The notes: a model not told the origin generated them from the sequence alone. 35,789 nt of DNA from an uncultured bacterium (GCA_903936775.1 CAIZWU010000053.1:1-35789); one strand, 5' to 3'; shown: positions 8,101 through 20,587, numbered from the stretch's first letter. Made by a program: numbers and translations.

Positions 8101-10650
8101 TTACCGCCACAGATGGCCGGGGAATTTTTTGGCGACGGTGGCGCGTTGTTTGGGCCACTCGCGGGTGAGGAAGGTGGGCCAGTCGGGGGTGGTGGCGAGG
8201 CGTTTGCCGTCGGGGGTGCAGAGGCTGAGGACAACGGGGAGGCGGCCTTCGCAGAGGGTGGGGTGGGCTTTGAGGGCGAAACAGTCCTGAAGTTTGACCT
8301 GGGCTTCGGGCTCGCCGCCGGTGTAGGAGATTTTCAGGGTGCCGTTGTCGGGCCATGGGAGGGAGAGGGGCACCAATTCATCCAGCCAACTGGCCTGGCC
8401 TTTTTCCAGATGCCGGTGGAAGGCGGCGGTGAGGGGGGCGGCCTGGGCTTCTTTGACGAGGGAGAGGCCGGTGAAGGCGCGGGCGAGGCAGGCGGTGATG
8501 GCGGCCTCGTCGAAGGGGGCGAACTCCAGCTCGGGGACCGTGGTATGGAGGAGGTTGACGCGGGCAATGAATTGTTTCAGCCGATGATCCAGCAGGGGCA
8601 GGTCGAAGGCTCCGGTGCGGTAGGCTTCGGCGAGGCAGCGGCCGCTGGCGGCGGGGTCGAGGTCGCGTTGTTGCGCGGTCTGTTCGATCACAAGATCGTG
8701 ATAGCGCACCAGTTTCATGGCGGCGACGCGTTTGTTTTTGGCGTCGAAGCGGTGCTCGATGGCGGTGCTGAGATGTTGGGGAAACATTTCAGCGATCCAC
8801 CCGGGCTCCACGGCGGTGGCGAGGCTGAGCAGGGTTAGCGGAGTGGCGCCGCGGGCGGGCATGTCCCGCAGGTTGGCGGCGACAAAAAAGGCGGCGTCCT
8901 GAACCACGCTTTCGCGCACGAGCTGGCCTTGGCGCTGACCGGTCAGGTCGCAGGCGGACTGGCCGGATTCGCGGCGTTTGGCGAGTTGATCCACAAAGCC
9001 GGCCATGAGGCAACGGCGCAGGGCTTCGTCGTTTTTTGACGGGACGACGGAGCTGGCGTGGCGGTCGTGGAGGCGCTGCTGGTGGGCGGCCTGGAGGATC
9101 TGCTGGCAAGTCTGCTCCACTTGGCGGGCCACCTGGGCGTTGATGCCGTGGGCGCGGCAGCGGTCAAAACTGAAGCCGTTCGCTTTGGCAAATTCATAAG
9201 CGCGCATCAGGGTAAGGAAGTCGGAGTCGCTGCTGTCCTCGAACATTTCGCGTGCGGCTTTCGTTTCGGCATCATCGCGTTCCACCCGGGCGAGCAGGTC
9301 GCGGCCACTGACCAAGGCGGCACACAAGGCAGCGTCCGGCACGCAGCCGCGCTGGCTGGCTTCGATCAACATGCGGGAATAGCGGGGATGCATGGGCAGG
9401 CGCAGCATTTGGCGCCCGATGGCGGTGAGATCCGCGTTTTCCAAAGCGCCGAGCATGGTGAGGAGGTGCTCGGCGCGTTCGACGGCCTGGGGATCCGGTT
9501 TGTCCAGCCAGTCAAAGGTAGCGGCTTCCCGGATTCCTAACGAGTGGAGCAGCAGGACAACTTCGGCGAGGTCGCTGCGCTGGATTTCAGGAGTGTTGCG
9601 TTCGTCGCGGCTCTTGTGGCCGATCGCGGTCCACAAACGGTGACAAGTCCCGGGCGCGGTGCGGCCGGCGCGGCCTTTGCGCTGATCGGCGCTGGCGCGG
9701 CTGATGGGCTCCAGCAGGAGGGTGCCGATGCCGCGTTCGGCATCATAGCGGGCCACGCGGGCGGTGCCGCTGTCCACCACGTGGCGGATGCCGTCGATGG
9801 TGATGCTGGTCTCGGCGACGTTGGTGGCGACGATGACTTTGCGCAGCGCGTTAGGAGCGAAGGCGCGGTCCTGCTCCTGTGGTTCGAGTTCGCCGTGCAG
9901 GGGGATGCAGGTCACCCGCTCCTGCGTTCTCAGTCCCCGCAGGGCGTCGAGGGTGCCGTTGATCTCGCCGCGCCCTGGCATGAAGACGAGGATGTCGCCG
10001 GGGTCGCCGTTTTGGATGATGCGCGCGACGGCGTCGGCGGCTTGTGCGGTGATCGGCCGTTGGTCGGGCAGGGAAAGGTAACCGACTTCCACGGGGTAAC
10101 TTTGCCCTTCGGAAACCAGGATCGGGCAATCATCCAAATAGGCGGCGACGGGTTCGGCATCGAGGGTCGCAGACATCACGACCATGGCCAGATCGGGGCG
10201 CTGGCTTTGCTGCAAGTTTTTCACCAGTGCGAGGGCGACATCGCTGAGCAGGTTCCGCTCGTGGAACTCATCGAAGACCACGGCCCCGATGTTGGTCAGG
10301 GTGCGGTCATCCTGGAGCCAGCGCAGCAGGATGCCTTCGGTGACAAAACAGATCCGGGTGCCCACGCTGGTGTGATCGTCAAAGCGGATCTGATAACCGA
10401 CCGCCGCGCCGAGTTTCCCTCCGCGTTCCCAGGCGACGCGGGTGGCCACGGTGCGGGCAGCCACCCGCCGGGGTTGCAGCACCACGATCATTTTACTGCC
10501 CGCAATTCCCGCATCCAACAACATCTGCGGCACCTGGGTGGTCTTGCCCGAGCCCGTGGGCGCGACCAGCACGAGGCGGTTCCCGTTCTGCAGCGTGTGC
10601 AGGATATCGGGGTGGATCTTCCAGATGGGGAGCGTGGTGGGGGCAGGCAT
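8101..10650 (-). CDS. hrpB: ATP-dependent helicase HrpB
   Basis: This 849-residue protein is a DEAH-box RNA helicase of the HrpB type, close to the usual length of about 820. Visible motifs are Walker A PTGSGKTTQ (GSGKT at 33-37), QPRRVAA (motif Ia), DEFHERN at 127-133 (motif II, a DEFH variant seen in HrpB proteins), MSATL at 159-163 (motif III), ATNVAETSITIDGIRHVVDSG (motif V region) and RKGRAGRTAPG (motif VI). The C-terminus ends KKFPGHLWR, typical of HrpB. The physiological role in bacteria is not well defined. It is divergent from the MtfA-like gene across a 171-base gap. Bases 7837-8100 downstream of it hold no gene. Confidence 0.95.
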   Translation of the reverse strand: MPAPTTLPIWKIHPDILHTLQNGNRLVLVAPTGSGKTTQVPQMLLDAGIAGSKMIVVLQPRRVAARTVATRVAWERGGKLGAAVGYQIRFDDHTSVGTRICFVTEGILLRWLQDDRTLTNIGAVVFDEFHERNLLSDVALALVKNLQQSQRPDLAMVVMSATLDAEPVAAYLDDCPILVSEGQSYPVEVGYLSLPDQRPITAQAADAVARIIQNGDPGDILVFMPGRGEINGTLDALRGLRTQERVTCIPLHGELEPQEQDRAFAPNALRKVIVATNVAETSITIDGIRHVVDSGTARVARYDAERGIGTLLLEPISRASADQRKGRAGRTAPGTCHRLWTAIGHKSRDERNTPEIQRSDLAEVVLLLHSLGIREAATFDWLDKPDPQAVERAEHLLTMLGALENADLTAIGRQMLRLPMHPRYSRMLIEASQRGCVPDAALCAALVSGRDLLARVERDDAETKAAREMFEDSSDSDFLTLMRAYEFAKANGFSFDRCRAHGINAQVARQVEQTCQQILQAAHQQRLHDRHASSVVPSKNDEALRRCLMAGFVDQLAKRRESGQSACDLTGQRQGQLVRESVVQDAAFFVAANLRDMPARGATPLTLLSLATAVEPGWIAEMFPQHLSTAIEHRFDAKNKRVAAMKLVRYHDLVIEQTAQQRDLDPAASGRCLAEAYRTGAFDLPLLDHRLKQFIARVNLLHTTVPELEFAPFDEAAITACLARAFTGLSLVKEAQAAPLTAAFHRHLEKGQASWLDELVPLSLPWPDNGTLKISYTGGEPEAQVKLQDCFALKAHPTLCEGRLPVVLSLCTPDGKRLATTPDWPTFLTREWPKQRATVAKKFPGHLWR

Positions 10651-10821
10651 GAAGGAGGGCGCGCAGGTTATGGCGCAGCGCGGTCAATGCCAACGCGAAG
10701 CTCGCGCCCACGCTATCAGGACTGACGTCATTCCGGGGCTCACCGCCCTGCCCTCCTTTTGGGTTCATTTCCGCCCATGAATGAGATGGAAGCCAGCCGT
10801 GGATTGAGTAAGGTCGGCTCC

Positions 10822-11667
10822 ATGATTTGGCAGAAATTGAAATCCTTGTTTGGCGGGGCGGCGGCGATCCCGGAGGTATTCCGTGAGGAATGGATCGCGC
10901 TGCTGGAGAAAAATGTCCCTCTCTACGAGCGCTTGCCGGAGGACTTGCGGCTCTGTCTGCACGAACAGATCGGGCACTTCATCGGGACAGTCCGCTTTGA
11001 GGGGTGTGGTGGCCTGGAGCTGACAGAGGACATGATCCTGACAGTGGCCGCGCAGGCTTGTCTGCTGGTGGTTCATCGCGGGGGGAAGCCGTATCCGAAG
11101 CTGAAAGTAGTTTATCTTTACCCCAGCACCTTCAGCTCCGTGATGAAGCAGGTGGATGCCTATGGAATGGTGACCGAGGGGGTGGTGCACCGTTTGGGGG
11201 AATCGTGGGGTTTGGGGACCGTGGTGTTGGCGTGGGACTCGGTCTCCCAGGGGGCCCGCAATATGGCCGATGGAGGAAACGTGACGTTCCATGAGTTTGC
11301 GCACCAGCTGGATCATGAAGATGGATCGACGGACGGCGCGCCCGGTCTCCCGGGTCCCGGGGCCTACCGTTCGTGGGCGCGGGTCTTCCAGGAGAACTAT
11401 GATGATTTCCTGGAACGGACGGAGGCAGGCAGGAAGACGGTTTTGGATTCCTATGCCGCGACGAATCCGGCGGAGTTCTTTGCGGTGGCGACGGAAACAT
11501 TTTTTGAAAAGCCTGGGCAACTGTTCCGGAAGAGGCCGGAACTCTACGATGAGATGATGCGATTCTATGGATTGGATCCACGGGGATGGCTCCGGCCAAA
11601 CGAGCACGATGCGAAGCCAGATCAGGAGGAGGGGTTCCAAGAGAGCAGGGCGGGTTTCGGGAAATAA
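10822..11667 (+). CDS. MtfA-like zinc-dependent peptidase (M90)
   Basis: The 281-residue protein is of the MtfA/DgsA anti-repressor family, cytoplasmic gluzincin-like peptidases; E. coli MtfA binds the glucose-phosphotransferase repressor Mlc. The zinc motif HEFAHQLD has H157, E158 and H161, and the conserved NPAEFFAVATETFF block supplies the probable third ligand E218. The N-terminal PEVFREEWIALLEKNVPLYERLPEDLR matches the family start, which supports the ATG at 10822 (MIWQKLKSLFGG), preceded by AAGG. Earlier in-frame starts exist at 10777 (ATG) and 10759 (TTG). No Mlc gene is visible here, so the regulatory role known in E. coli should not be assumed. It is the first gene of a plus-strand cluster, 86 bases before the next ORF. 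Confidence 0.88.
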   Translation: MIWQKLKSLFGGAAAIPEVFREEWIALLEKNVPLYERLPEDLRLCLHEQIGHFIGTVRFEGCGGLELTEDMILTVAAQACLLVVHRGGKPYPKLKVVYLYPSTFSSVMKQVDAYGMVTEGVVHRLGESWGLGTVVLAWDSVSQGARNMADGGNVTFHEFAHQLDHEDGSTDGAPGLPGPGAYRSWARVFQENYDDFLERTEAGRKTVLDSYAATNPAEFFAVATETFFEKPGQLFRKRPELYDEMMRFYGLDPRGWLRPNEHDAKPDQEEGFQESRAGFGK

Positions 11668-11753
11668 GACAAATCCGTGTCACCGGCACCGTTTCCCCAA
11701 GTGGATTAACCGGGCCCGGTGTAAAAGCACCGCCCTGCTACCCAGTCACCTCC

Positions 11754-12509
11754 ATGCGAATCCTCCCGCGGTCCCTCTGCTGTATCATGTTTTCCTGGAC
11801 CAGCTTCGCGGCGGATGGCCCTCAATTGCCGGAAATCCCCCCCCAACCAATTGCGGTGAAGAAGGAACTGCTGTTCTCCGATGATTTCGAAGGCACGGAG
11901 CGGGACAAGCGATGGCACCAGTTTGTGGACACTTTTGCGTTCGGGAAAGGCGCGCTCCAAGGCACCCAGACGCGGGTGCAGGACCAGCCATCGCAGGATG
12001 GGAAGCCGGCAATCAAGACGCATGCGGCGGTGGATGGATTGGAACTGCCAACGAAGGACAGCGTGGTCGAGGTCAAGATGCGTTTTGAAGGCTGCACCAT
12101 GATGGACGTGGAGTTCGACGACCGGAAATACACGGGTTCCCACTATGGCCATCTCTGCCGTGCCCAGATCCGTCCTGACAAGGTGACGGTTATGGATGAG
12201 CGCGAGGGCAGGCAGAATCAGGCCATCAAGGCGATGCGGGAGGATCCTGCCAAAACGGCGGAAGTCACCAAATTGATGGAGGGCAAAAACGCCACCTTCC
12301 CGGTGAGTTTGCAGCCGGATCAGATTTATACGGTAGTGGTGGAAACGGTGGGCGGGGAGATGCGGGTCAGTATTGACGGCAAACCGGTGGCTTGCCTGAA
12401 GTCCCCCGGCATCGGCCATGCCACCAAGTCCAAGATCGAGCTTGGGGTGGCCGGTCAGAGCGGGTGGTTCGATGATATCAAGATTTGGAATGCCGCACCA
12501 GTCAAGTGA
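11754..12509 (+). CDS. Secreted jelly-roll-like protein, DUF1080/LamG-type
   Basis: The 251-residue product begins with a short exported-type leader ([20 protein letters not shown]) and continues with [17 protein letters not shown], a pattern that opens many secreted concanavalin-like proteins of Planctomycetota and Verrucomicrobiota. The end, [42 protein letters not shown], is the matching closing strand set. A longer frame open from 11586 overlaps the MtfA-like gene and has no signal-like start, so I prefer 11754. No catalytic residues can be assigned. It lies 80 bases before the DUF1592-group gene on the same strand and is probably its operon partner. Confidence 0.75.
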   Translation: MRILPRSLCCIMFSWTSFAADGPQLPEIPPQPIAVKKELLFSDDFEGTERDKRWHQFVDTFAFGKGALQGTQTRVQDQPSQDGKPAIKTHAAVDGLELPTKDSVVEVKMRFEGCTMMDVEFDDRKYTGSHYGHLCRAQIRPDKVTVMDEREGRQNQAIKAMREDPAKTAEVTKLMEGKNATFPVSLQPDQIYTVVVETVGGEMRVSIDGKPVACLKSPGIGHATKSKIELGVAGQSGWFDDIKIWNAAPVK

Positions 12510-12589
12510 CGCCCGGTGCGGTCATGCGGAAAATCCGATACTCGGATGCGGACGGTCCGTTTCAGTGCCTGGTGGAAGATCAAAACAGA

Positions 12590-14542
12590 ATGACACTCCA
12601 AGAAACTTCATCCCGTGGCGTGATGGCCATGGCACTCCTGGGCGTGGCGTTGACTCTGGCCTTGCCATGCCATGCGCAGCCGGCAGACGACGGGGACCTC
12701 GCGGCGCAGCAGGCCGAGGCTAAAAAGTCCTTTCGTGAGGGGGTCACCCCCTTTGTGAACACCTACTGCACCGAGTGCCACGGGGATAAGAAATCGAAGG
12801 GGGGCCTCAACTACGAGGCCGCGCTGAAGAACCCCGGGGGCACGGCCTCCCGCAAACACTGGAAGCAGGCGCAGGCCAATGTGAAGGCCCATGACATGCC
12901 GCCGGAAGAGGCGGACCGGCAGCCCACGGATGAGGAGCGGCAGCGGTTCCTCGACTGGATTGGCAAGATCAAGTTTCTCAGCCCCAAGGATCCCGGTCCT
13001 TTTGTGATCCGCCGCCTGACCAAGGCGGAGTATGGGAACACCCTGCATGATCTTTTTGGGGTGGATCCGGCGGTTGCTCATGAGCTGCCGGATGAAGTGT
13101 CCGGAGCAGGATATCTGAATACGCTGTCCCCCCTCCAGTCGGAGCAGTATCTCGGGATCGCCAATGAGGTGCTGGACCGGATCCTGGCCCCTGGCGAGGC
13201 GCCGCCCACCGAGGTGCAAAAACGTCTGTTCGGGGAGCCGCCTGCGCCAGGAGCGGATCTCGAGGCGGCGGCCGGACTGGTCGCCCGCGCCCTGGCCCGG
13301 AAGGCCTATCGCCGGCCTCCGTCCGAGGAGGAACTGGATGTGCTGAGCGGTGTTTTCGATTTGGCGCGCGCCAACCATCTCGGCTACCCGGCGGCCCTGC
13401 GCCTGATGCTCAAGGCGATCCTCGTTTCCCCGCAATTCCTCTTTATCACTCCGGCCAAAGAGGCGGAACCGGGCCGCACGATTGTTCCCTTGGATGATCA
13501 TCAGTTGGCGTCCCGCTTGTCATATTTGGTGTGGGCAACCATGCCCGATGCCGAGCTGTCGGCCTTGGCCGATGGGGGGCAACTCCACGAGCCGGCAGTG
13601 CTCGAGGCGCAGGTGAGGCGTTTGCTGGCGGACCCGCGGTCCCGGGCGTTGTTTGATGGGTTTGGGGCCCAGTGGCTTGGGCTGGGGGAGCTGAAGAGCA
13701 AGACGTTCGACACCGCCAAATTCCCGCAGATGACCCCTGCGATGCGCACGGCGATGGTCGACGAGGCGCGGCTGTTTTTTGATAGCCTGGTGCGGGAAAA
13801 CCAGAGCGTCGTCCGTTTTGTGGATGGCGATTACACCTTCCTCAACGAGACCCTCGCCACTCTCTATGGCCTGGAAAAATCCGTCACCGGCCCGGAGATG
13901 CGGCGGGTGACCCTGACGGATGCCAACCGGGGCGGGATTCTGGGAATGCCCGGGATTCTGGCTACGACCTCGTTTCCCAACCGCACCAGTCCCGTCAAAC
14001 GTGGCGTGTGGGTGCTGGAACAAGTGCTGGGGGAACACGTGCCGCCCGCCCCGCCGAACATTCCGGCCCTGGAAAAACAGGACCAGAACACGGTCGCCAA
14101 CCTGACGCTGCGTCAGCGCACCGAGCTGCACCGCACCAATGCCGTCTGTGCCAACTGCCACAAGATCCTCGATCCGATCGGCTTTGGCCTGGAGAACTTC
14201 GATGCCATCGGGCGCTGGCGTGACCAGGACGATACGGGAGGGGGGATTGACGCGGCGGGCGAGCTGCCGGGCGGCAAGCACTTTGCGTCTCCCAAGGAAC
14301 TGAAAACCATCATCGCGGCGCGAAAGGATGATTTGGCGCGGAACCTGACGGAGAAGCTGCTGGCCTATGCCCTGTGCCGTCAATTGGAAGGGTATGATGA
14401 AATCGTAGTGGATCATCTGATGGACAGCCTCGCCAAAGATGGTTATCGTATGCAGACCCTCATCATTGGAATCCTGACCAGTTACCCCTTCGCCAATTAC
14501 CGCATCCAGGTCCCAACCGCCTCCCCGTCCCATGAGAACTAA
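12590..14542 (+). CDS. DUF1587/1595/1592/1588/1585 protein with two c-type heme motifs
   Basis: The protein is 650 residues from the chosen ATG, which gives a clean signal peptide (about 1-29, ending LPCHA). An ATG at 12524 would make a longer, less signal-like start. A cytochrome-like N-terminal domain has CTECH at 60-64. Then come DUF1587 ([20 protein letters not shown]), DUF1595 ([18 protein letters not shown]), DUF1592 (about 300-430, [15 protein letters not shown]), DUF1588 (from about 444, [26 protein letters not shown]) with a second heme motif CANCH at 520-524 followed by [20 protein letters not shown], and DUF1585 (about 563-640). Two heme motifs suggest a redox role outside the cytoplasm; substrate and partners are unknown. 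Its last 11 bases overlap the DUF1552 start, indicating translational coupling. Confidence 0.92.
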   Translation: MTLQETSSRGVMAMALLGVALTLALPCHAQPADDGDLAAQQAEAKKSFREGVTPFVNTYCTECHGDKKSKGGLNYEAALKNPGGTASRKHWKQAQANVKAHDMPPEEADRQPTDEERQRFLDWIGKIKFLSPKDPGPFVIRRLTKAEYGNTLHDLFGVDPAVAHELPDEVSGAGYLNTLSPLQSEQYLGIANEVLDRILAPGEAPPTEVQKRLFGEPPAPGADLEAAAGLVARALARKAYRRPPSEEELDVLSGVFDLARANHLGYPAALRLMLKAILVSPQFLFITPAKEAEPGRTIVPLDDHQLASRLSYLVWATMPDAELSALADGGQLHEPAVLEAQVRRLLADPRSRALFDGFGAQWLGLGELKSKTFDTAKFPQMTPAMRTAMVDEARLFFDSLVRENQSVVRFVDGDYTFLNETLATLYGLEKSVTGPEMRRVTLTDANRGGILGMPGILATTSFPNRTSPVKRGVWVLEQVLGEHVPPAPPNIPALEKQDQNTVANLTLRQRTELHRTNAVCANCHKILDPIGFGLENFDAIGRWRDQDDTGGGIDAAGELPGGKHFASPKELKTIIAARKDDLARNLTEKLLAYALCRQLEGYDEIVVDHLMDSLAKDGYRMQTLIIGILTSYPFANYRIQVPTASPSHEN

Positions 14543-15911
14543 CTTCCTGATTGATCGCCGCACCTGCCTGAAAGGGATCGGGGCGTCACTCGCCCTGCCG
14601 CTGTTGCAAACCATGGGCTGGGCTGACTCCACCCAGGGCAAGCCCTTCAAGCCCCCGGTCCGCCTCGGATTCATGTACATGCCCCATGGGGTTATCATGG
14701 ATCAATTCTGGCCGGCGGATCCGGAGAGCTTCCTGACAACCCCGCCTCCGGCCTTGGACTCGCTGCGTCCCGTGCTCGACCAGTGTCTGCTGATGAAGGG
14801 CATCTCGGGCGTTCCGATCGCTCCGTTCAATGGCGCGCCCCATGCGCTCGAACTATCGACCTGGCTCACCGCGGTGCTGCCGGACGCGGACCGGCGGAAT
14901 CAGATCAACATTGCCATCTCGGCGGATCAGATCGCGGCCAACTACGTGGGCGGGCTGACGTCCTTGCCGTCGCTGGAATTGGCCACGATGCCCCAGACGC
15001 ACAAGGAAAATCAGGAGGGACTCAATGAGGGGTATTATTCGCACTGCAGCTTCCGCTCGCCCACCCAGGCCGTCCCTGCCGAAACCAATCCCCGCAGTGT
15101 GCTCAACCGGCTTTTTGGAAAGTCCGACCAGCCTGGCAACCTCACCCAGGCGGACGCGCTGGACCGCCAGATGTTGGATTTGGTCCTCGGCGGCGCGAGG
15201 GACCTGCGCCGGAAGTTGCCCCGGGACGACCAACACAAACTGGATGAATATCTGGACAGCGTGCGCTCCGTGGAACGCCGCATTGCCGCCATCGAATACC
15301 GCCAAAAAGAGGCGGCCCTGGAGTCGGCCGGCGTCCGTGCCAGCAAACGCCACGCTTCCGATTCCCCGCCCATCGAGATCAAAATTCCCGAGGGTGACAA
15401 ACGCAGCGAGTACATGCAGGTGATGTGCGACCTCAATGTGCTGGCGTTCCAGACGGACACCACCCGCGTCAGCACTTATATTGGCTCCACGCCCAACGGG
15501 GTCTCCTATCCGGAGCTTGGCTTCAAGGACGAGCACCACTCGCAAACCCACCACAATAATAAGCCCGGCCAGGTCGCCAAAGTCGCCGCGATCACCGCCT
15601 TCAATATCTCCCAGTTCGCCTACATGGTGAAAAAGATGCACAGCCTGCGGGAAGGCGAAGGGACCCTGCTGGCTAACTGTATCATGATGTGGGGCTCCGG
15701 CCTGGAGGACGGGAACACGCATGGCCGTGAGAATCTTCCCTTCATTGTGGCTGGAAAGGGCGGCGGATCCATCAACACCGGACGCTTCCTCGCCAATATC
15801 AAAGGCAACCAAGGGGACCTGCTCACCACCCTGCTGGCGTGTGCCGGCGTTCCGCTGGACCGCCCGATCGGGATTGCGACCCAGCAGATCAAAGAGATGA
15901 GGAACGTCTGA
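14532..15911 (+). CDS. Tat-type DUF1552 exported protein
   Basis: The 459-residue product starts [25 protein letters not shown], a twin-arginine signal with arginines at 9-10, followed by the family block [18 protein letters not shown]. Other DUF1552 features are the [16 protein letters not shown] segment, [28 protein letters not shown] and [30 protein letters not shown]1552 proteins almost always follow a DUF1592-group gene, as here, with an 11-base overlap. They are thought to act outside the cytoplasm but no reaction is known. The gene ends 84 bases before a strong terminator hairpin. Confidence 0.92.
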   Translation: MRTNFLIDRRTCLKGIGASLALPLLQTMGWADSTQGKPFKPPVRLGFMYMPHGVIMDQFWPADPESFLTTPPPALDSLRPVLDQCLLMKGISGVPIAPFNGAPHALELSTWLTAVLPDADRRNQINIAISADQIAANYVGGLTSLPSLELATMPQTHKENQEGLNEGYYSHCSFRSPTQAVPAETNPRSVLNRLFGKSDQPGNLTQADALDRQMLDLVLGGARDLRRKLPRDDQHKLDEYLDSVRSVERRIAAIEYRQKEAALESAGVRASKRHASDSPPIEIKIPEGDKRSEYMQVMCDLNVLAFQTDTTRVSTYIGSTPNGVSYPELGFKDEHHSQTHHNNKPGQVAKVAAITAFNISQFAYMVKKMHSLREGEGTLLANCIMMWGSGLEDGNTHGRENLPFIVAGKGGGSINTGRFLANIKGNQGDLLTTLLACAGVPLDRPIGIATQQIKEMRNV

Positions 15912-15994
15912 GCCGGGCGGCGGTTTCATCAACGCCATCGGAGTGGCGGGACGCGGGGGACTGGCTGGAAAGTCCCGTTCCGCGGAACAAAAAC

Positions 15995-16021
15995 GCCCCG
16001 GACCTTTGTGGGATCCGGGGC
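15995..16021. terminator. Bidirectional intrinsic terminator between the DUF1552 and katG genes
   Basis: GCCCCGGA (15995-16002) pairs perfectly with TCCGGGGC (16014-16021) around an 11-base loop. On the plus strand ATTTT follows; on the minus strand the flanking AAAAAC reads as GTTTTT. It therefore serves both convergent genes, 84 bases after the DUF1552 stop and 33 bases after the katG stop. Confidence 0.8.
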
Positions 16022-16053
16022 ATTTTGTCAGGCCGATATTTCCGTTTGGGGAA

Positions 16054-18787
<2,734 letters not shown>

Positions 18788-18851
18788 CGAGGGTAGGTAT
18801 GGTCAAAATTTGGAATCAGTCCAGAACTTTTTATCGCTGATGGGCTGAAGA

Positions 18852-18881
18852 TTGCAGCAAATTGGGGCTGGGCGTTATAAC
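18852..18881 (+). promoter_or_regulatory. Candidate promoter for the DUF808 gene
   Basis: TATAAC (18876-18881) matches five of six -10 bases. TTGCAG (18852-18857), 18 bases upstream, keeps the TTG of the -35 box. Initiation would fall near 18888, exactly where a perfect 15-base palindrome (CGGGGAAATTCCCCG, 18888-18902) lies; that palindrome could be an operator or a 5' hairpin. The same 400-base gap must also hold the minus-strand promoter of the Fur-type gene, for which no single candidate stood out. Confidence 0.35.
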
Positions 18882-18887
18882 TTTCGC

Positions 18888-19187
18888 CGGGGAAATTCCC
18901 CGCAAGACGATCGGTAGCATCCCTTCATTCCCAAAACCGATGACATCAGGATCCCTTATGACGGTGCCTGTCGAAGCTTTCCTCAACGACTCAGCCCAGC
19001 CGGATTGAAGGCCGGAAGAAGCTTATGTCGTTGAAGTGAGACCGCCGCAGAGGAGGCGGATTCCCTTGCCTCAGCAAAGGCAGGTGGGACCGATGAAGAG
19101 CCGGGAGCTGGATGCGGCCGGGGTCGTGGCAATCCCTCCAGCCGTTGCCCCTTGCTCCCTCAGGAATATTCCCCAAGGTCAGGAACC
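18888..19187 (+). ncRNA. Structured 5' leader of the DUF808 gene, possible cis-regulatory RNA of unknown class
   Basis: The 300 bases before the DUF808 start have no credible coding frame but many inverted repeats. ATCGGT (18910-18915) pairs with ACCGAT (18936-18941). AAGCTTTCC (18974-18982) can pair with GGAAGAAGCTT (19013-19023, one two-base bulge). CAACGAC (18984-18990) pairs with GTCGTTG (19027-19033). CCGCC and GGCGG flank 19043-19058. TGCCT and AGGCA pair around 19067-19083, inside TTCCC/GGGA. The second and third stems interleave (A-B-A'-B'), so they form a pseudoknot or are alternatives, which is riboswitch-like. I could not match it to TPP, FMN, cobalamin, SAM, glycine, lysine, fluoride, manganese or c-di-GMP consensus patterns. 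Confidence 0.4.
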
Positions 19188-20138
19188 ATGGCTGCCGGTA
19201 GTTTGCTCACTTTGCTCGACGATATCGCGTCGGTTCTCGACGATGTTTCCATCCTTACCAAGAAGGCGGCGGCGAAGACGGCCGGGGTGTTGGGAGATGA
19301 TCTGGCTCTGAATGCGCAAAAGGTGAGCGGGGTGGTGTCGGCGCGTGAACTGCCGGTAGTTTGGGCGGTCGCCAAAGGATCGTTCTTCAATAAACTGATC
19401 CTCGTTCCTCTGGCTTTGTTGATCGGGACTTTCGCTCCCTGGGCCATTGTCCCGCTGCTGATGGTCGGAGGGCTTTTCCTGTGCTTTGAGGGGGTGGAAA
19501 AGCTGCACCACGCCATGCCGCACCGCGCACGGAAATCGCCGGAAGTCGCCGGCGAAGCGATCGCGGTGCTGGCGGCCAGCTCTCCGCAGGAGGTCGTGGA
19601 GACGGAGTCGGAGAAAATCAAAGGAGCGGTGCGCACCGATTTCATCCTCTCGGCGGAAATCATCGCGATCACCCTGGGGACGGTGGCGGACGAGAATTTC
19701 ACGAGGCAGGTGCTGGTGCTTTCCGCCATCGCGGTGGTCATGACGGTGGGCGTTTACGGACTGGTGGCAGGGATTGTGAAGCTCGACGATGCGGGCCTCT
19801 ACCTCACCCAACGGGGCAGCTCTTTGGCACAAAAGGCCGGCCGGGCTATCCTGTGGGGAGCTCCGTTCCTGATGAAGAGTCTGTCCATTCTGGGCACAGC
19901 CGCGATGTTTCTGGTCGGTGGCGGCATTGTCACACATGGCATTCCATGGCTGCATCATCTCATCGGGCACGCGGCCGGATCCTTAAAAGCCACCGGGGGC
20001 ATGGGAGCGGTGCTCGCGCCGGTCGCGCCTCCCGTGCTGGATGGGCTGTGCGGACTGATCGCCGGGATCCTGGTGCTGCTGCTGGTGGCCGCCTACAAAA
20101 AACTGCGTGGGAAACCCGCGGAGGGTCAGGCGCATTGA
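19188..20138 (+). CDS. DUF808 family (YedI-like) inner-membrane protein
   Basis: The 316-residue protein matches the DUF808/YedI family of multi-pass inner-membrane proteins of unknown function. It opens with the family signature [43 protein letters not shown], then [17 protein letters not shown] and hydrophobic segments near residues 68-105, 150-200 and 235-310. FEGVEKLHH and the [17 protein letters not shown] block are also characteristic. The ATG at 19188 follows AGGTCAGG; an in-frame TTG at 19152 is unlikely because the family begins at MAAGS. It stands alone on its strand, behind a long structured leader. No terminator is evident after it. Confidence 0.9.
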   Translation: MAAGSLLTLLDDIASVLDDVSILTKKAAAKTAGVLGDDLALNAQKVSGVVSARELPVVWAVAKGSFFNKLILVPLALLIGTFAPWAIVPLLMVGGLFLCFEGVEKLHHAMPHRARKSPEVAGEAIAVLAASSPQEVVETESEKIKGAVRTDFILSAEIIAITLGTVADENFTRQVLVLSAIAVVMTVGVYGLVAGIVKLDDAGLYLTQRGSSLAQKAGRAILWGAPFLMKSLSILGTAAMFLVGGGIVTHGIPWLHHLIGHAAGSLKATGGMGAVLAPVAPPVLDGLCGLIAGILVLLLVAAYKKLRGKPAEGQAH

Positions 20139-20241
20139 TCCTCATTGGACCGGTTGTTTTTATCGGGGGCGGATGGGGTGGAACCTTGAGCCACCCGTCA
20201 GTGGCCAGAGGTGCCGCTGCCATCGGCCCTTCCAAGCCAAA

Positions 20242-20472
20242 TCAGGGGCGCGCTTGCCGGTTTTCCTTTTCTTTGGTGACCTCGTTTGAGGCGTCTCCAC
20301 CCTGGGCAGCCATGTCAGGGGCCGGGGGGGCGGGTTCCGCGGCCGGTTTCCTGGCCTTGAGGGAGAATTTCGGGGCCGGGATAAAGCCCGCAGGGCCGCC
20401 GGACCAGCCCCGGGCTGAACTCGTGGCCTTGTGGGGGCGGGGGGCTTTGTTGATTTGTTTCTGGCTCCTCAT
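20242..20472 (-). CDS. Small basic, proline-rich hypothetical protein
   Basis: The 76-residue frame is preceded by a good Shine-Dalgarno sequence (AAGGAA nine bases before ATG), which is unusual in this window and the main reason to keep it. The product is rich in Lys, Arg, Pro and Ala: MRSQKQINKAPRPHKA at the start, WSGGPAGFIPAPKFSLKARKPA in the middle and an Ala/Pro/Glu-rich tail. No signal peptide, membrane segment or known domain is visible. It looks disordered and possibly nucleic-acid binding, but that is a guess from composition. It converges on the DUF808 gene. It could still be a chance frame in GC-rich DNA. Confidence 0.4.
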   Translation of the reverse strand: MRSQKQINKAPRPHKATSSARGWSGGPAGFIPAPKFSLKARKPAAEPAPPAPDMAAQGGDASNEVTKEKENRQARP

Positions 20473-20587
20473 GATGTGGGGTTCCTTGTCTGTTGCTTGG
20501 TTTCGATATCGTCGGGGCGGGCCCGGCGCTGCTGCCGGATAGTTGCGGCGATGGGTCGTTTAGCAAAGCGCAGAATCCGTCAGCTTT

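Noticed and set aside
9544..10725. Plus-strand 393-codon frame opposite hrpB
   Set aside because: It overlaps the helicase motifs on the other strand; no recognisable protein features.
19088..19140. Resemblance of part of the DUF808 leader to a c-di-GMP-I riboswitch or a group II intron core
   Set aside because: Short words such as AAAGGCA and GAGCCGG are shared, but the required helix between them and the remaining consensus are missing.
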